DNA from: Paludibacteraceae bacterium | GTDB lineage: Bacteria; Bacteroidota; Bacteroidia; Bacteroidales; Paludibacteraceae | Assembly (NCBI GenBank): GCA_017550335.1 | Contig: JAFZPM010000039.1 | Span: 51,834 to 115,833 of the forward strand | Direction of reading: 5' to 3' | DNA length: 64,000 nt | Shown: piece after piece, positions 7,900 through 16,147 of the stretch | How the letters are laid out: each line of letters starts with the position of its first letter | Position numbering within the stretch: position 1 is the first letter of the stretch | Notes under the pieces: generated by a model | Database searches by the model: none | Told to the model about the DNA's origin: nothing | The model's input: the letters and a program-made list of their open reading frames with translations, nothing else | Made by a program: the position numbers and the translations under genes

Positions 7900-7916
7900 C
7901 CTCAAAATTACTAGTT

Positions 7917-8621
7917 ATGGAAAATTACGTTGAAACAACCAAAGAGACGAACGAGGTGTTGAGCGCGCAGCGTACGTTGTTGAAGAATGTCTATTGCTGG
8001 ATGGCTCTCGCCCTCGTCGTGACGGGTTTGACATCCTATTATGTGGCTTCCTCTGAGCGTATACTCTCCCTTATGGGGTCTGGACTCTATATCGGTCTGT
8101 TGATTGCCGAGGTCGTGCTGGTGGTCATCCTTTCCGCCCGTATCCACAAGATGTCGTTTGCGGTGGCTGGTGTAGTCTTTGTCATCTATTCCATCCTTAA
8201 TGGTGTGACGCTCAGTGTCTTGCTGCTAGTCTATACGTTTGAGTCCATCGCCCTTGCCTTTTTCATCACGGCGGGCACTTTCACCGCTATGGCGCTGATC
8301 GGACATTTCACGAAGAAGGATCTCTCCTCCATGGGGCAGATCTTGTTGATGGCACTTATCGGATTGATCATCGCGACTGTCGTGAATCTGTTCATCGGAA
8401 GTTCCACCTTCCAGTACATCCTCTCCTATGTGGGGGTTCTCATCTTCGTGGGACTTACCGCGTACGATGCCCAAAAGATAAAGAATCAGATCAACGAGTT
8501 TGGTACGGAAATCAGCGAGAGCACTATGAAATTGGCCCTGATGGGTGCGCTGGAGCTCTATTTGGATTTCATCAACCTGATGATCTATATCCTAAGGATT
8601 GTAGGTTCCAGAAGGGACTAA
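7917..8621 (+). CDS. Bax inhibitor-1/YccA family membrane protein
   Basis: 234 residues with about seven transmembrane helices in the BI-1 (UPF0005) pattern. A cytoplasmic N-terminus (METTKETNEVL-type) is followed by helices from residue 24 onward, a long hydrophobic hairpin region, and the family signature near 170-185 with VGLTAYDAQKIK, where conserved Asp residues form the proposed pH/Ca2+-sensitive closure. The C-terminus ends LYLDFINLMIYILRIVG, also typical. Bacterial members interact with FtsH (YccA) or leak Ca2+; the role here is unknown. It is 17 bp after argF' and is followed by an intrinsic terminator. Confidence 0.92.
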   Translation: MENYVETTKETNEVLSAQRTLLKNVYCWMALALVVTGLTSYYVASSERILSLMGSGLYIGLLIAEVVLVVILSARIHKMSFAVAGVVFVIYSILNGVTLSVLLLVYTFESIALAFFITAGTFTAMALIGHFTKKDLSSMGQILLMALIGLIIATVVNLFIGSSTFQYILSYVGVLIFVGLTAYDAQKIKNQINEFGTEISESTMKLALMGALELYLDFINLMIYILRIVGSRRD

Positions 8622-8664
8622 AAACAACTTGTGTGGACTTGTAGGGAAGATCATCCCTATTGTG

Positions 8665-8715
8665 GCGATGTGCATACTGTTTCTTGGAAAAGAGACGATG
8701 TGCACATCGCTTTTT
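8665..8715 (+). terminator. Intrinsic terminator of the argF'/BI-1 unit
   Basis: GCGATGTGCA (8665-8674) pairs with TGCACATCGC (8701-8710) and is followed by TTTTT. The loop is long (26 nt). Confidence 0.6.
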
Positions 8716-8773
8716 CTGTTTGACGCGTAACAATATGGTGGTGTTTATCGTGTGGGGTAGGGTGGATATGGGA

Positions 8774-8804
8774 CAAAAAAAAAGACGCAACCTGCGATGC
8801 GTCT
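8774..8804 (-). terminator. Intrinsic terminator of the DUF3276 gene
   Basis: On the minus strand AGACGCA pairs with TGCGTCT (8783-8804) and is followed by a run of nine T. Confidence 0.75.
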
Positions 8805-8834
8805 TGTTCCTTCTCTCCTGAACGTCCGTGAAAA

Positions 8835-9170
8835 TCAACCGAAGTCTATCTCAAACCGGCTTGGAACAGGGTTGCTCCTGTCCTCTCCTTGTTCGGAACT
8901 CTTGCCGATGTAGTCCATCACATCATTCAGGCCTGTCATGAATTTTTCAAAGTCTTCCCGGTACAAAAAGATCTTGTGTTTTTCAAATGACACCTGGGCC
9001 TCCTCGCCCGAAACTTTCTTCTTGCTCTCCGTAATGGCGAGGAATAGCTCGTCCTTACGGTTGCGCTTCACGTCAAGGTAGTATATTCTTTTGCCTGCCT
9101 TGATCGCTTTCGAATAAACAATCTCCTGATCCCGCTTATCCGTATCAAACCTCAATTTCTCATCTTCCAT
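8835..9170 (-). CDS. DUF3276 family PurA-like nucleic-acid-binding protein
   Basis: 111 residues from the ATG at 9170. An in-frame TTG two codons upstream is less likely, because AGGAGG sits about 8 nt before the ATG, a rare clear Shine-Dalgarno in this window. The protein matches DUF3276, small PUR-domain proteins of Bacteroidota that bind single-stranded nucleic acid as dimers. Segments are EIVYSKAIKAGKRIYYLDVK, LFLAITESKK and IFLYREDFEKF, ending in an acidic tail. A monocistronic unit with its own promoter and terminator. Probable role in RNA/ssDNA binding and gene regulation. Confidence 0.88.
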   Translation of the reverse strand: MEDEKLRFDTDKRDQEIVYSKAIKAGKRIYYLDVKRNRKDELFLAITESKKKVSGEEAQVSFEKHKIFLYREDFEKFMTGLNDVMDYIGKSSEQGEDRSNPVPSRFEIDFG

Positions 9171-9219
9171 ATACAATCCTCCTAATTTTTAATTATCATT
9201 CCTTGAAAACGAAATCTTC

Positions 9220-9250
9220 CAAATGTATGCATAAATTCTCATTTTCACAA
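9220..9250 (-). promoter_or_regulatory. Promoter for the DUF3276 gene
   Basis: On the minus strand TTG (9248-9250), 20 nt, then TACATTTG (9220-9227). The predicted leader is about 45 nt. Confidence 0.6.
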
Positions 9251-9412
9251 TTTTTTCTTCCGTTTTTTTTGAAATGTGGCATATTTTTCTATAAAAAGGG
9301 ATATGTGACAAGTCTGGATGCCACATCTCACAACGGAAAAGATTGCGGTTCCCTCCCCGTATTTTTTTAGAAAATTTCACAAAAAATATTTCGTGGTGTT
9401 TCAGGAATGCTA

Positions 9413-9420
9413 TATATTTG
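9413..9420 (+). promoter_or_regulatory. -7 element of the ferredoxin promoter
   Basis: TATATTTG, 47 nt before the ferredoxin ATG. No strong -33 TTTG; a TTTC lies near 9390. Confidence 0.5.
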
Positions 9421-9467
9421 CATTGTGTGTAAACACAAAATTTTATTAACTAAAAAAGAAAAATACT

Positions 9468-9638
9468 ATGGCTTACGTAATTGGTGAAGATTGTGTTGCA
9501 TGTGGTACTTGCATTAGCGAATGTCCTGTTGGAGCTATCTCTGAGGGCGACATCTATTCAATAAACGCTGATGCTTGCACTGAGTGTGGAACTTGTGCGG
9601 ACGCTTGTCCTGCAGGTGCTATCTCTAAGGGAGAGTAA
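9468..9638 (+). CDS. 2[4Fe-4S] ferredoxin
   Basis: 56 residues, the usual size of clostridial-type ferredoxins. It has two CxxCxxCxxxCP motifs: CVACGTCISECP and CTECGTCADACP, each followed by GAIS. Each set of four Cys binds a [4Fe-4S] cluster for low-potential electron transfer. The two halves are obvious duplicates. A natural partner is the pyruvate:ferredoxin oxidoreductase encoded at 20863-24420. It is a single-gene unit with its own promoter and a strong terminator. Confidence 0.95.
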   Translation: MAYVIGEDCVACGTCISECPVGAISEGDIYSINADACTECGTCADACPAGAISKGE

Positions 9639-9664
9639 TCAGTCTCAACAACAAAACAGAAAAG

Positions 9665-9690
9665 GGCGTCCCGTTCGGACGCCTTTTTTT
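9665..9690 (+). terminator. Intrinsic terminator of the ferredoxin gene
   Basis: GGCGTCC (9665-9671), 5-nt loop, GGACGCC (9677-9683), then T7. Confidence 0.9.
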
Positions 9691-9738
9691 GTGCCCGCGT
9701 TTCGCTTCCGCCTGTTTCTCTGTTTGCCTATGTCTGAT

Positions 9739-11043
9739 TTATACCTTCTCGGATTCGTCCGGAAGCGTCGATTCGTATTTCTTGGCAATGGAGTAGAACC
9801 AGAAGACCTGTGCGGAGAAGACGAGGAATGTGGCTCCGCAGAATCCTAGGATGGCGACGTGTATGTCGTGGGTCATGATGCCGTAGATGAGGCTGGCCGC
9901 CCTGACGATCAGCAACGTGAATTCGACGTACAGCGTCTCTTTTTGTTTCATGAAGATATCCGTGATGAAGCAGGTCGGTCCTGCCAGTAATGAGGCGAAA
10001 AGCCAAGGAAGCATCATCCGTATGTAGTCCGCCGTGGTATCCCATGCCTCTCCCAAAAGTAACTTCGTCAGGAATGGAAGGAAGATGAATAGGAGGATGC
10101 CTATGGGTGGAACAACCAAACATATCCTGCGGTAGAAGTTGCGGAACGTCCCGATGATGGATCGCCTGTTGTTCACCTTCTCGGATACTTGCTGGAAGAG
10201 CACTTGGTATATCGAACCGTTGATGAGGCTGATGGGGGTGTACGCCAAGGTGATCGCCATGCCGAAGAAACCTGTCTCTTCCAGTCCGAAGAAGGGTGTG
10301 AGCAGGAAGAAGGGTAGGTTGGCGCTGACGTAGTTGAACAGGGTGCGGGGCAATGCGAACTTAGGGAAGTTCTGGTACGTCACCGCCGCTTGCTTGTCCG
10401 GTTTGGGCAACAACGAGGTTAGCCTGCATTTGTATTTCCTCATCGAGCGGACCAGGTTGAGGAGGAAGGCGAGTATGGCGGAGACGACGGTCGCGACGAT
10501 GAGTCCGCCCTTGATGAACCCGATGATTCCGAGTCCCCATTTGAGCCCCGCGTTGAGGAGGCTCTTGCTGATCTGGTAGGTGCTGGCGAGCGTGTAGTTC
10601 TTATTCCTCGTGTGCCAATAGTTGAGCAGCGACCATCCCCCGGAGAAGAGCACCAGCAGGGGAAGCGTCCAGTACCATTGCGCGAGCTCTGGAGCGTTGA
10701 ATTGTTGGGCGATGGGTTGGGCGAAAGGAATGGAAAGAGCGCACAGGGCGAATGTGCCGATGAGTACGGTCGTGCCCACGTGGAGGCATTTCTTCGCTTG
10801 GTCCTCCTCCTTAGGCAAGAGGATGGCATATTGGTATTCCGCCGTCGAGAGGATGATGAGCACGCCGGCGATGCTTTGGAAGAGGTTCAGCAGTCCGAAG
10901 TCCTCCGGGGCGTAGATCCTGGTCAGGACAGGGTATATGAGTATGCCGATGGCTTGGGCGATGACCCCAGCGGAAAGCAGTTTGGCGGAGTTCCGCACGA
11001 ATTCGGAGCCCATTATCGCCTTGTATTTTCTTGTCGGAGTCAC
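9739..11043 (-). CDS. Wzx-like polysaccharide/oligosaccharide flippase
   Basis: 434 residues with about twelve predicted transmembrane helices in the MVF/MATE-like polysaccharide transporter pattern. The N-terminal signature FVRNSAKLLSAGVIAQAIG leads to PVLTRIYAPEDFGLLN, the usual 'R-Y-x-P-x-D-F-G' motif of lipopolysaccharide biosynthesis flippases. The family moves lipid-linked glycan units across the inner membrane. No glycosyltransferase cluster surrounds it, so its substrate cannot be inferred. Start could be Met1 or Met11 (MGSEFVRN). It converges on the ferredoxin gene. Confidence 0.88.
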   Translation of the reverse strand: MTPTRKYKAIMGSEFVRNSAKLLSAGVIAQAIGILIYPVLTRIYAPEDFGLLNLFQSIAGVLIILSTAEYQYAILLPKEEDQAKKCLHVGTTVLIGTFALCALSIPFAQPIAQQFNAPELAQWYWTLPLLVLFSGGWSLLNYWHTRNKNYTLASTYQISKSLLNAGLKWGLGIIGFIKGGLIVATVVSAILAFLLNLVRSMRKYKCRLTSLLPKPDKQAAVTYQNFPKFALPRTLFNYVSANLPFFLLTPFFGLEETGFFGMAITLAYTPISLINGSIYQVLFQQVSEKVNNRRSIIGTFRNFYRRICLVVPPIGILLFIFLPFLTKLLLGEAWDTTADYIRMMLPWLFASLLAGPTCFITDIFMKQKETLYVEFTLLIVRAASLIYGIMTHDIHVAILGFCGATFLVFSAQVFWFYSIAKKYESTLPDESEKV

Positions 11044-11068
11044 TTTTCTTTCTCTTTTTGTTGTAGAG

Positions 11069-11076
11069 CAAAGTTA
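11069..11076 (-). promoter_or_regulatory. -7 element of the flippase promoter
   Basis: On the minus strand TAACTTTG, 26 nt before the first possible start. Confidence 0.45.
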
Positions 11077-11254
11077 TAAAAAGATTCGTTCGCTAAGAAG
11101 AAATAGCACTTTATATTGGACGGCGACGGTATAACGTGAGAAAAATAATTGTAACTTTACATCGTTTTGAGTTTTTACTTAAACATTTGATTTATAGTAT
11201 AATAAATAATCAGAGAGATACGTCCCTCGAAATGTTAAGTGATTATATAGAGCC

Positions 11255-12568
11255 ATGAGTAAAAAAGTTGTGCCTATCACCCTTCTGACGGGTTATTTGG
11301 GAAGTGGAAAGACGACGTTGGTGAACCATATCCTGACGAATGAAAAAGGATTGAAGATTGCGGTTATCGTGAATGATATCGGGGAGGTGAATGTGGATGC
11401 TTCCTTGATCCAGCAGGGTGGTGTGGTTACCGAAAGGGACGAAAGCCTGGTGGCCTTGAGTAATGGTTGCATCTGTTGCACGTTGAAGGCCGACTTGATG
11501 AAGCAAATCACGGACATCACGGATACGAATAGATTCGATTATATCGTCATCGAGGCGAGCGGAATATGTGAACCTTTGCCGATTGCCCAGACCATCGTGG
11601 CGATGTCTTCCATGGCTAAACGGTATGGCATGCCGGAGGTGTGCAGGCTGGATTGCGTCGTGACCGTGGTGGATGCCCTCCGTCTCTATGACGAGTTCTC
11701 CAGCGGTAAGGACCTGATGCGTAATAATCTGGATGAGGACGATATCGAGAACCTCCTGATCCAGCAGATAGAGTTCTGCGACGTGATTGTCCTCAACAAG
11801 GTGGATGAGGTGAGCCAGGAGGCTTTGCAGGAGGTGCGGGCCGTGGTGCGCACATTGCAACCTCGCGCGGAAATCATCGAGGCGAATTACGCGAACATAG
11901 ATTTGGAACGTATCATCGACTCCAATCGCTTCGACTTCCAGGCAGTTAGCATGTCTGCAGGTTGGATCCAGGCTTTGGAGAACGACGAACAACAGGTGGA
12001 GGAGAAGAAGCGCAAGGAGCAGGCTGAGCATGAACATGAGCATCACCATCATGACGAGGAGGATGAGCACGAGCATCACCACCACCATGACCATGATGAC
12101 GACGATGATGACGATGATGACGAGCACGAGCACCATCATCATGAGCACGAGGAGGAGCATGGACACCACCACCACCATCACCACCACCATGACGAGGGTG
12201 AGGCGGAGGAATATGGTATCTCCACGTTCGTCTATTATAGACGCAAGGGCTTCTCGTTGAGCAAGTTCGACCGTTTCATCGACCAGCGTTGGCCGAAGAG
12301 TGTGATCCGTTGCAAGGGCATCCTTTACTTTGTGGAGAACCCGGACATGTCTTATCTCTTCGAACAGGCGGGTCGCCAAAAGAGCGTGCAGGAGACCGGT
12401 CAGTGGATCTGTACGGCACCGAAGGCTGAGCAGGAACGTCTGTTGGCGGAGAGCGAGGAGTTGCGAAAGGACTGGGACGATTTCTATGGCGATCGTCTGG
12501 TGAAACTGGTCTTCATCGGCAAGGGGATGGACAAGGCGGCCATCTGTGAGGCTTTGGACGCGCTTTAG
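11255..12568 (+). CDS. COG0523 (CobW/YjiA-like) GTPase with His/Asp-rich metal-binding insert
   Basis: 437 residues. P-loop GYLGSGKT at 13-20, the diagnostic GCICCTL metal motif at 71-77 (Cys72, Cys74, Cys75), Walker B/switch segment IVIEASGICEP near 97-107 and NKVDE at 181-185. Residues 259-314 are a low-complexity insert with 29 His and a run of nine Asp, between the GTPase and the CobW C-terminal domain (about 318-437). The family delivers metal, often Zn2+, to client proteins or stores it; His-rich members buffer metal. No metal transporter or Zur-type site was identified beside it, though mntP is 2 kb downstream. A near-consensus TAACTTTA lies at 11152-11159. The His/Asp tract is coded by CAC/CAT and GAC/GAT repeats prone to length change. 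Confidence 0.92.
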   Translation: MSKKVVPITLLTGYLGSGKTTLVNHILTNEKGLKIAVIVNDIGEVNVDASLIQQGGVVTERDESLVALSNGCICCTLKADLMKQITDITDTNRFDYIVIEASGICEPLPIAQTIVAMSSMAKRYGMPEVCRLDCVVTVVDALRLYDEFSSGKDLMRNNLDEDDIENLLIQQIEFCDVIVLNKVDEVSQEALQEVRAVVRTLQPRAEIIEANYANIDLERIIDSNRFDFQAVSMSAGWIQALENDEQQVEEKKRKEQAEHEHEHHHHDEEDEHEHHHHHDHDDDDDDDDDEHEHHHHEHEEEHGHHHHHHHHHDEGEAEEYGISTFVYYRRKGFSLSKFDRFIDQRWPKSVIRCKGILYFVENPDMSYLFEQAGRQKSVQETGQWICTAPKAEQERLLAESEELRKDWDDFYGDRLVKLVFIGKGMDKAAICEALDAL

Positions 12569-12649
12569 GAATCGGATGAACAGTCGGGTACATGGATGCC
12601 CCTGAACAAGAATTTTTTGTTTTAAGGTAATTATTTCCCGAATTAATAT

Positions 12650-12657
12650 TACATTTG
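12650..12657 (+). promoter_or_regulatory. -7 element for the small lipoprotein gene
   Basis: TACATTTG, 41 nt before the first possible ATG. TTTG at 12616-12619 is rather far for a -33 box. Confidence 0.45.
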
Positions 12658-12698
12658 CCGTCGGGTTGCCGAAAACGATAGAGTAGGCTAAAAACTTA

Positions 12699-12914
12699 AT
12701 GGATTTGAAAATGAGAAGTATATTGCTTATGTTAGGCTTGGCCGGGTTCCTTTCGGTGTTGTGCTCTTGCACGAAGAAGGATTGCGATTGCACTTATTAT
12801 AATTCCGCGGGAGAGGAAGTGCCAAGCTATAGTGGAATCAAGGAAGAAATGAGGGTGAATGACTGCTCGGAGTTGAACACATCCGATACCACCGGCTACT
12901 TTATTTGTAAGTGA
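12699..12914 (+). CDS. Small Cys-rich lipoprotein, hypothetical
   Basis: 71 residues (67 from the second Met at 12711). A signal sequence ends in LCSC, a plausible lipobox, and is followed by a Lys/Asp-rich mature part with three or four more Cys (KKDCDCTYY, NDCSEL, FICK). No known domain. It has its own promoter and terminator, so it is probably a real single-gene unit. Likely anchored in a membrane facing the periplasm or cell surface. Confidence 0.6.
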   Translation: MDLKMRSILLMLGLAGFLSVLCSCTKKDCDCTYYNSAGEEVPSYSGIKEEMRVNDCSELNTSDTTGYFICK

Positions 12915-12936
12915 TATCTCTGTTTGATTGTATATG

Positions 12937-12967
12937 AGGTCGTTTTCTTCGGAAGGCGACCTTTTTT
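12937..12967 (+). terminator. Terminator of the small lipoprotein gene
   Basis: AGGTCG (12937-12942) pairs with CGACCT (12957-12962) and is followed by T5. Adjacent TTC and GAA bases extend the stem. Confidence 0.7.
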
Positions 12968-13111
12968 CTGTCGCTTCATTAGACAATTATCTGCTCAATT
13001 TCGGGAAAAGAATAATTGACTACAATTCGAGCATTTGCGCTCCTTGATTTGGAATATTTAACCTGTTTTTATTCGTTTTTTGGAATGAATTTCCCATTTT
13101 TGCCTTCTTTC

Positions 13112-13142
13112 TTGTGTAGGTTCTCTGTCGGTAGTACTTTTG
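13112..13142 (+). promoter_or_regulatory. Promoter of the metY transcript
   Basis: TTG (13112-13114), 20 nt, TACTTTTG (13135-13142). Start near 13149 gives a leader of about 140 nt. Confidence 0.6.
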
Positions 13143-13175
13143 CAGTGTTCGATGAAGACCGGTTGAAGATAGAAA

Positions 13176-13247
13176 GGATGTCCACATCGAATACATTGTA
13201 GAACAGTAAGTGAATGTTTCGGTCTGTTCCCTACATTGTGGATGTCC
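13176..13247 (+). promoter_or_regulatory. Long hairpin in the metY leader (candidate cis-regulatory RNA)
   Basis: 13176-13186 pairs with 13237-13247 (11 bp, two G-U pairs). After an asymmetric internal loop, TGTAG/CTACA and AACAG/CTGTT form a second 10-bp arm around a 17-nt loop. It lies wholly inside the predicted untranslated leader. It lacks the conserved blocks of the SAM-I and SAM-II riboswitches as I know them, and no T-run follows, so any control would be translational or by an unknown mechanism. Confidence 0.4.
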
Positions 13248-13290
13248 GGAGAAGGTAATTGATTGTATAATTAAAAAGATTTATTTCGAT

Positions 13291-14574
13291 ATGAGTAAAA
13301 AAGGATTAGGAACATTGTGTGTTCAAGAGGGTTGGAAACCGAAGAAGGGTGAGCCAAGGGTGCTTCCGATTTATCAGTCTACAACGTTCAAGTACGATAC
13401 TAGTGCGGAGATGGGTGACCTCTTCGATTTGAAGGCTACAGGTTATTTCTATACCCGTTTGCAGAATCCTACCAATGATGCGGTAGCCGCTAAGATTTGT
13501 GCGTTGGAGGGTGGTGTGGCAGCCATGTTGACTTCATCCGGTCAGGCTGCTAGTTTCTATTCCATCTTTAACCTTTGCCAGGCGGGAGACCACTTTGTTT
13601 CTTCTTCTTGCATCTATGGTGGTACATATAATTTGTTCGCTGTGACGATGAAGAAGTTGGGCATCGAGTGCACATTCGTTGATCCGGATGCCTCTGAGGA
13701 GGAGATTTCCAAGGCTTTCCGCCCGAACACGAAGGCTTTGTTCGGTGAGACGATCGCCAACCCTGTGTTGACGGTATTGGATATCGAGAAGTTCGCCCGC
13801 ATCGCGCATTCACACGGTGTGCCTTTGATCTTGGATAACACATTCCCTACGCCAATCAACTGCCGTCCGTTCGATTTCGGTTGTGATATCGTTACCCATG
13901 CTACTACGAAGTACATGGACGGACATGCGACGAATGTGGGTGGTTGTATCGTGGACAGCGGTAACTTCGATTGGGAGGCTCACAAGGATAAGTTCCCAGG
14001 TTTGACCCAACCAGACGAGTCATACCATGGCTTGGCCTACAGCAAGGCGTTCGGTAAGGGTGCCTATATCACGAAGGCTACGGCTCAGTTGATGCGTGAC
14101 CTCGGTTCCATCCAATCTCCACAAAACGCGTTCTTGTTGAACCTCGGTTTGGAGACGCTTCACTTGCGTATGCCTAAGCACTGCGAGAACGCTCAGTTGG
14201 TGGCTGAATATTTGGAGAAACACCCTAAGGTGGCTTGGGTGAACTACCCTGGATTGAAGTCCAGCCCTTATTATGAGTTGGCTCAGAAACAATTCACCAA
14301 CGGACAATCTTGCGGTGTGGTTACCTTCGGTGTCAAGGGCGGACGTGAGGAGTCTATCAAGTTCATGGATTCCTTGCAGTTGGCTTGCATCGTGACGCAC
14401 GTGGCGGACGCACGTACTTGTGTGCTTCACCCGGCTTCCCATACTCACCGTCAGTTGACCGATGAGCAGTTGATCGCCGCAGGTGTACGTCCTGACTTGA
14501 TCCGTTTCTCTGTAGGTATCGAGGAACCAGAGGACATCATCGCGGATTTGGAACAAGCATTGGCAAAGTGTTAA
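13291..14574 (+). CDS. metY: O-acetylhomoserine aminocarboxypropyltransferase/cysteine synthase
   Basis: 427 residues of the Cys/Met-metabolism PLP enzyme family; the length and the sequence LGTLCVQEGWKPKKGEPRVLP are typical of O-acetylhomoserine sulfhydrylase. It makes homocysteine (or methionine/cysteine) from O-acetylhomoserine and sulfide. The PLP Lys is Lys207 in THATTKYMDGH. Other landmarks are YTRLQNPTNDA, LTSSGQAA, DNTFPTP and the C-terminal HPASHTHRQL and RFSVGIEEPEDI. The start is the ATG at 13291; an upstream in-frame ATG at 13210 would add 27 residues from inside the leader hairpin and is unlikely. It is followed after 15 bp by mntP. Cytoplasmic. Confidence 0.95.
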   Translation: MSKKGLGTLCVQEGWKPKKGEPRVLPIYQSTTFKYDTSAEMGDLFDLKATGYFYTRLQNPTNDAVAAKICALEGGVAAMLTSSGQAASFYSIFNLCQAGDHFVSSSCIYGGTYNLFAVTMKKLGIECTFVDPDASEEEISKAFRPNTKALFGETIANPVLTVLDIEKFARIAHSHGVPLILDNTFPTPINCRPFDFGCDIVTHATTKYMDGHATNVGGCIVDSGNFDWEAHKDKFPGLTQPDESYHGLAYSKAFGKGAYITKATAQLMRDLGSIQSPQNAFLLNLGLETLHLRMPKHCENAQLVAEYLEKHPKVAWVNYPGLKSSPYYELAQKQFTNGQSCGVVTFGVKGGREESIKFMDSLQLACIVTHVADARTCVLHPASHTHRQLTDEQLIAAGVRPDLIRFSVGIEEPEDIIADLEQALAKC

Positions 14575-14589
14575 TCTAATCTGTTCCAC

Positions 14590-15174
14590 ATGGATGTTGG
14601 AACCATATTGCTGCTAGCCATCGCGTTGGCGATGGATTGTTTCGCAGTTTCTATTACAAATGGGGTCGCTCTCGGGCGATTCCATTTTGTTCCTATTATG
14701 AAGATGGCCCTTCTGTTCGGCTTCTTCCAGGCCTTCATGCCTCTCATCGGCTGGTTGGCTGGTGTGGGTTTCAAGGAAAAGATAGAGGCTTACGACCATT
14801 GGATAGCCTTGGCCGTGCTTGTGTTCCTTGGCGTGAAGATGATACGGGAGAGCCGTTCTGACAAGGAGGAGGGTGAATCTCAACCTGCGTTGCGTTGGAA
14901 AACATTGACGTTGCTGGCGATTGCCACCAGTATCGACGCTTTAGCGACTGGTCTAGTGTTTATTTCAGAAACTATTCCTACCTTTGCGTTCGCATTGACG
15001 ATGATCGGATTGTTCAGCTTCGCGCTTTCCGTGGCGGGAAACCTTGTCGGACTCTATTTGGGAAGGCATCTTCCCGTGAATATGGAGCTGGTGGGTGGCC
15101 TTGTCTTGATCGGCATAGGCGTGAAGATTTTCCTTGAGCATACGGCGCTCTTGTCGACTTTGTTTGGAATATAG
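14590..15174 (+). CDS. mntP: Manganese efflux pump MntP
   Basis: 194 residues with six transmembrane helices in two homologous halves. The first half has ALAMDCFAVSITNG and the second AIATSIDALATGL, the paired Asp-containing motifs that bind Mn2+ in the MntP (DUF204) family. It exports Mn2+ from the cytoplasm. It starts 15 bp after metY and ends 16 bp before the channel gene, so the three are probably one transcript. No yybP-ykoY Mn2+ riboswitch is possible in the short gap. Confidence 0.93.
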   Translation: MDVGTILLLAIALAMDCFAVSITNGVALGRFHFVPIMKMALLFGFFQAFMPLIGWLAGVGFKEKIEAYDHWIALAVLVFLGVKMIRESRSDKEEGESQPALRWKTLTLLAIATSIDALATGLVFISETIPTFAFALTMIGLFSFALSVAGNLVGLYLGRHLPVNMELVGGLVLIGIGVKIFLEHTALLSTLFGI

Positions 15175-15190
15175 TTTTTATGAATTTGAT

Positions 15191-16096
15191 ATGCTTGGTC
15201 TAAAGAAGAAATGGCATGATTTTATGCACAACGAGGAGTTGAAGCATAAGATTTATATGGTGATCTACGATACGGATTCCCCTATGGGTAAGATGTTTGA
15301 TGTCTTGCTCATCCTGTTTATCCTTGTGAGTGTCTTGGTCGTGATATTGGAGAGTCTTGCGATTTTCCCGCCGACGTTTAAGTTCTTTTTGAATATCTTG
15401 GAGTGGGTCTTCACGGTCTTTTTCACGGTTGAGTACGTGTTGAGGCTCTATTGTTCCCCTCATCCGTTCAAGTATGCCACCAGTTTCTTCGGCATCGTGG
15501 ACTTGCTGGCTACGGTACCGACCTACCTTGGCTTTTTCTTCCCGAACGCGCATGGCTTGTTGACCATCCGTATCCTGCGTCTGATACGTGTTTTCCGCAT
15601 CTTTAAGCTCTTCTCTTATTGGAGGGAGGGTGAGATCCTGTTGAACTCCTTGAAGGCCAGTTTCCGTAAGATCATCGTCTTCTTCGTATTCGTGTTGCTT
15701 CTTGTTGTGTGCATCGGAACGGTGATGTACATGGTGGAGGGCGGTATTGAAGGTAGCAGTTTCCACGACATCCCTAGCAGTATCTATTGGGCGATTGTGA
15801 CCACCACGACGGTAGGCTATGGGGATATCACCCCGATGACGGGCTTGGGACGGTTTTTGTCCGCCTTCGTGATGCTCTTGGGTTACACGGTGCTGGCGGT
15901 GCCTACGGGTATCGTCTCCGCACAGATGATAACAGATAAGAAGAAGTTCTCCATCCGGCCATGTCCTCATTGCCACAAGACGGGGCATGACGAGGACGCT
16001 GTTTTTTGCAGGTACTGCGGTAAGCGTCTGTTCGATGACGAGTCGGATGGCTTCGACGAGAAGGAGATCGTAACGCAAGAGGGGGAAATCAAGTGA
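15191..16096 (+). CDS. Voltage-gated K+ channel-type ion transporter with C-terminal zinc ribbon
   Basis: 301 residues from the ATG at 15191 (an upstream in-frame ATG at 15134 lies inside mntP). Six transmembrane helices are visible. The S4 helix carries regularly spaced Arg (RILRLIRVFRIFK) and the pore loop has the K+ selectivity filter TTTTVGYGD. After S6 the cytoplasmic tail has CPHCHKTGHDEDAVFCRYCG, a four-Cys zinc-ribbon-like module, then an acidic end. The voltage sensor and pore are complete. The zinc ribbon is a common appended sensor or oligomerisation module in this bacterial group. It converges with cvfB. Confidence 0.92.
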   Translation: MLGLKKKWHDFMHNEELKHKIYMVIYDTDSPMGKMFDVLLILFILVSVLVVILESLAIFPPTFKFFLNILEWVFTVFFTVEYVLRLYCSPHPFKYATSFFGIVDLLATVPTYLGFFFPNAHGLLTIRILRLIRVFRIFKLFSYWREGEILLNSLKASFRKIIVFFVFVLLLVVCIGTVMYMVEGGIEGSSFHDIPSSIYWAIVTTTTVGYGDITPMTGLGRFLSAFVMLLGYTVLAVPTGIVSAQMITDKKKFSIRPCPHCHKTGHDEDAVFCRYCGKRLFDDESDGFDEKEIVTQEGEIK

Positions 16097-16147
16097 ATTA
16101 AGAATTAAGAATTGTTTCTTGAATTCTTTTAATCCGCTTAATCCGGC

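Noticed and set aside
11243..12793. 516-codon open frame antisense to the COG0523 GTPase gene
   Set aside because: It mirrors the sense gene's codon bias, and its low-complexity L/V/M stretches are the complement of the His/Asp tract. No start signal or family match.
13016..13201. 61-codon frame upstream of metY
   Set aside because: It spans the metY promoter and leader and has no start signal or similarity.
13176..13247. SAM riboswitch in the metY leader
   Set aside because: The conserved core sequences of SAM-I and SAM-II as I know them are absent; only a generic hairpin is supported.
14575..14589. yybP-ykoY manganese riboswitch before mntP
   Set aside because: Only 15 bp separate mntP from metY, too short for the RNA.
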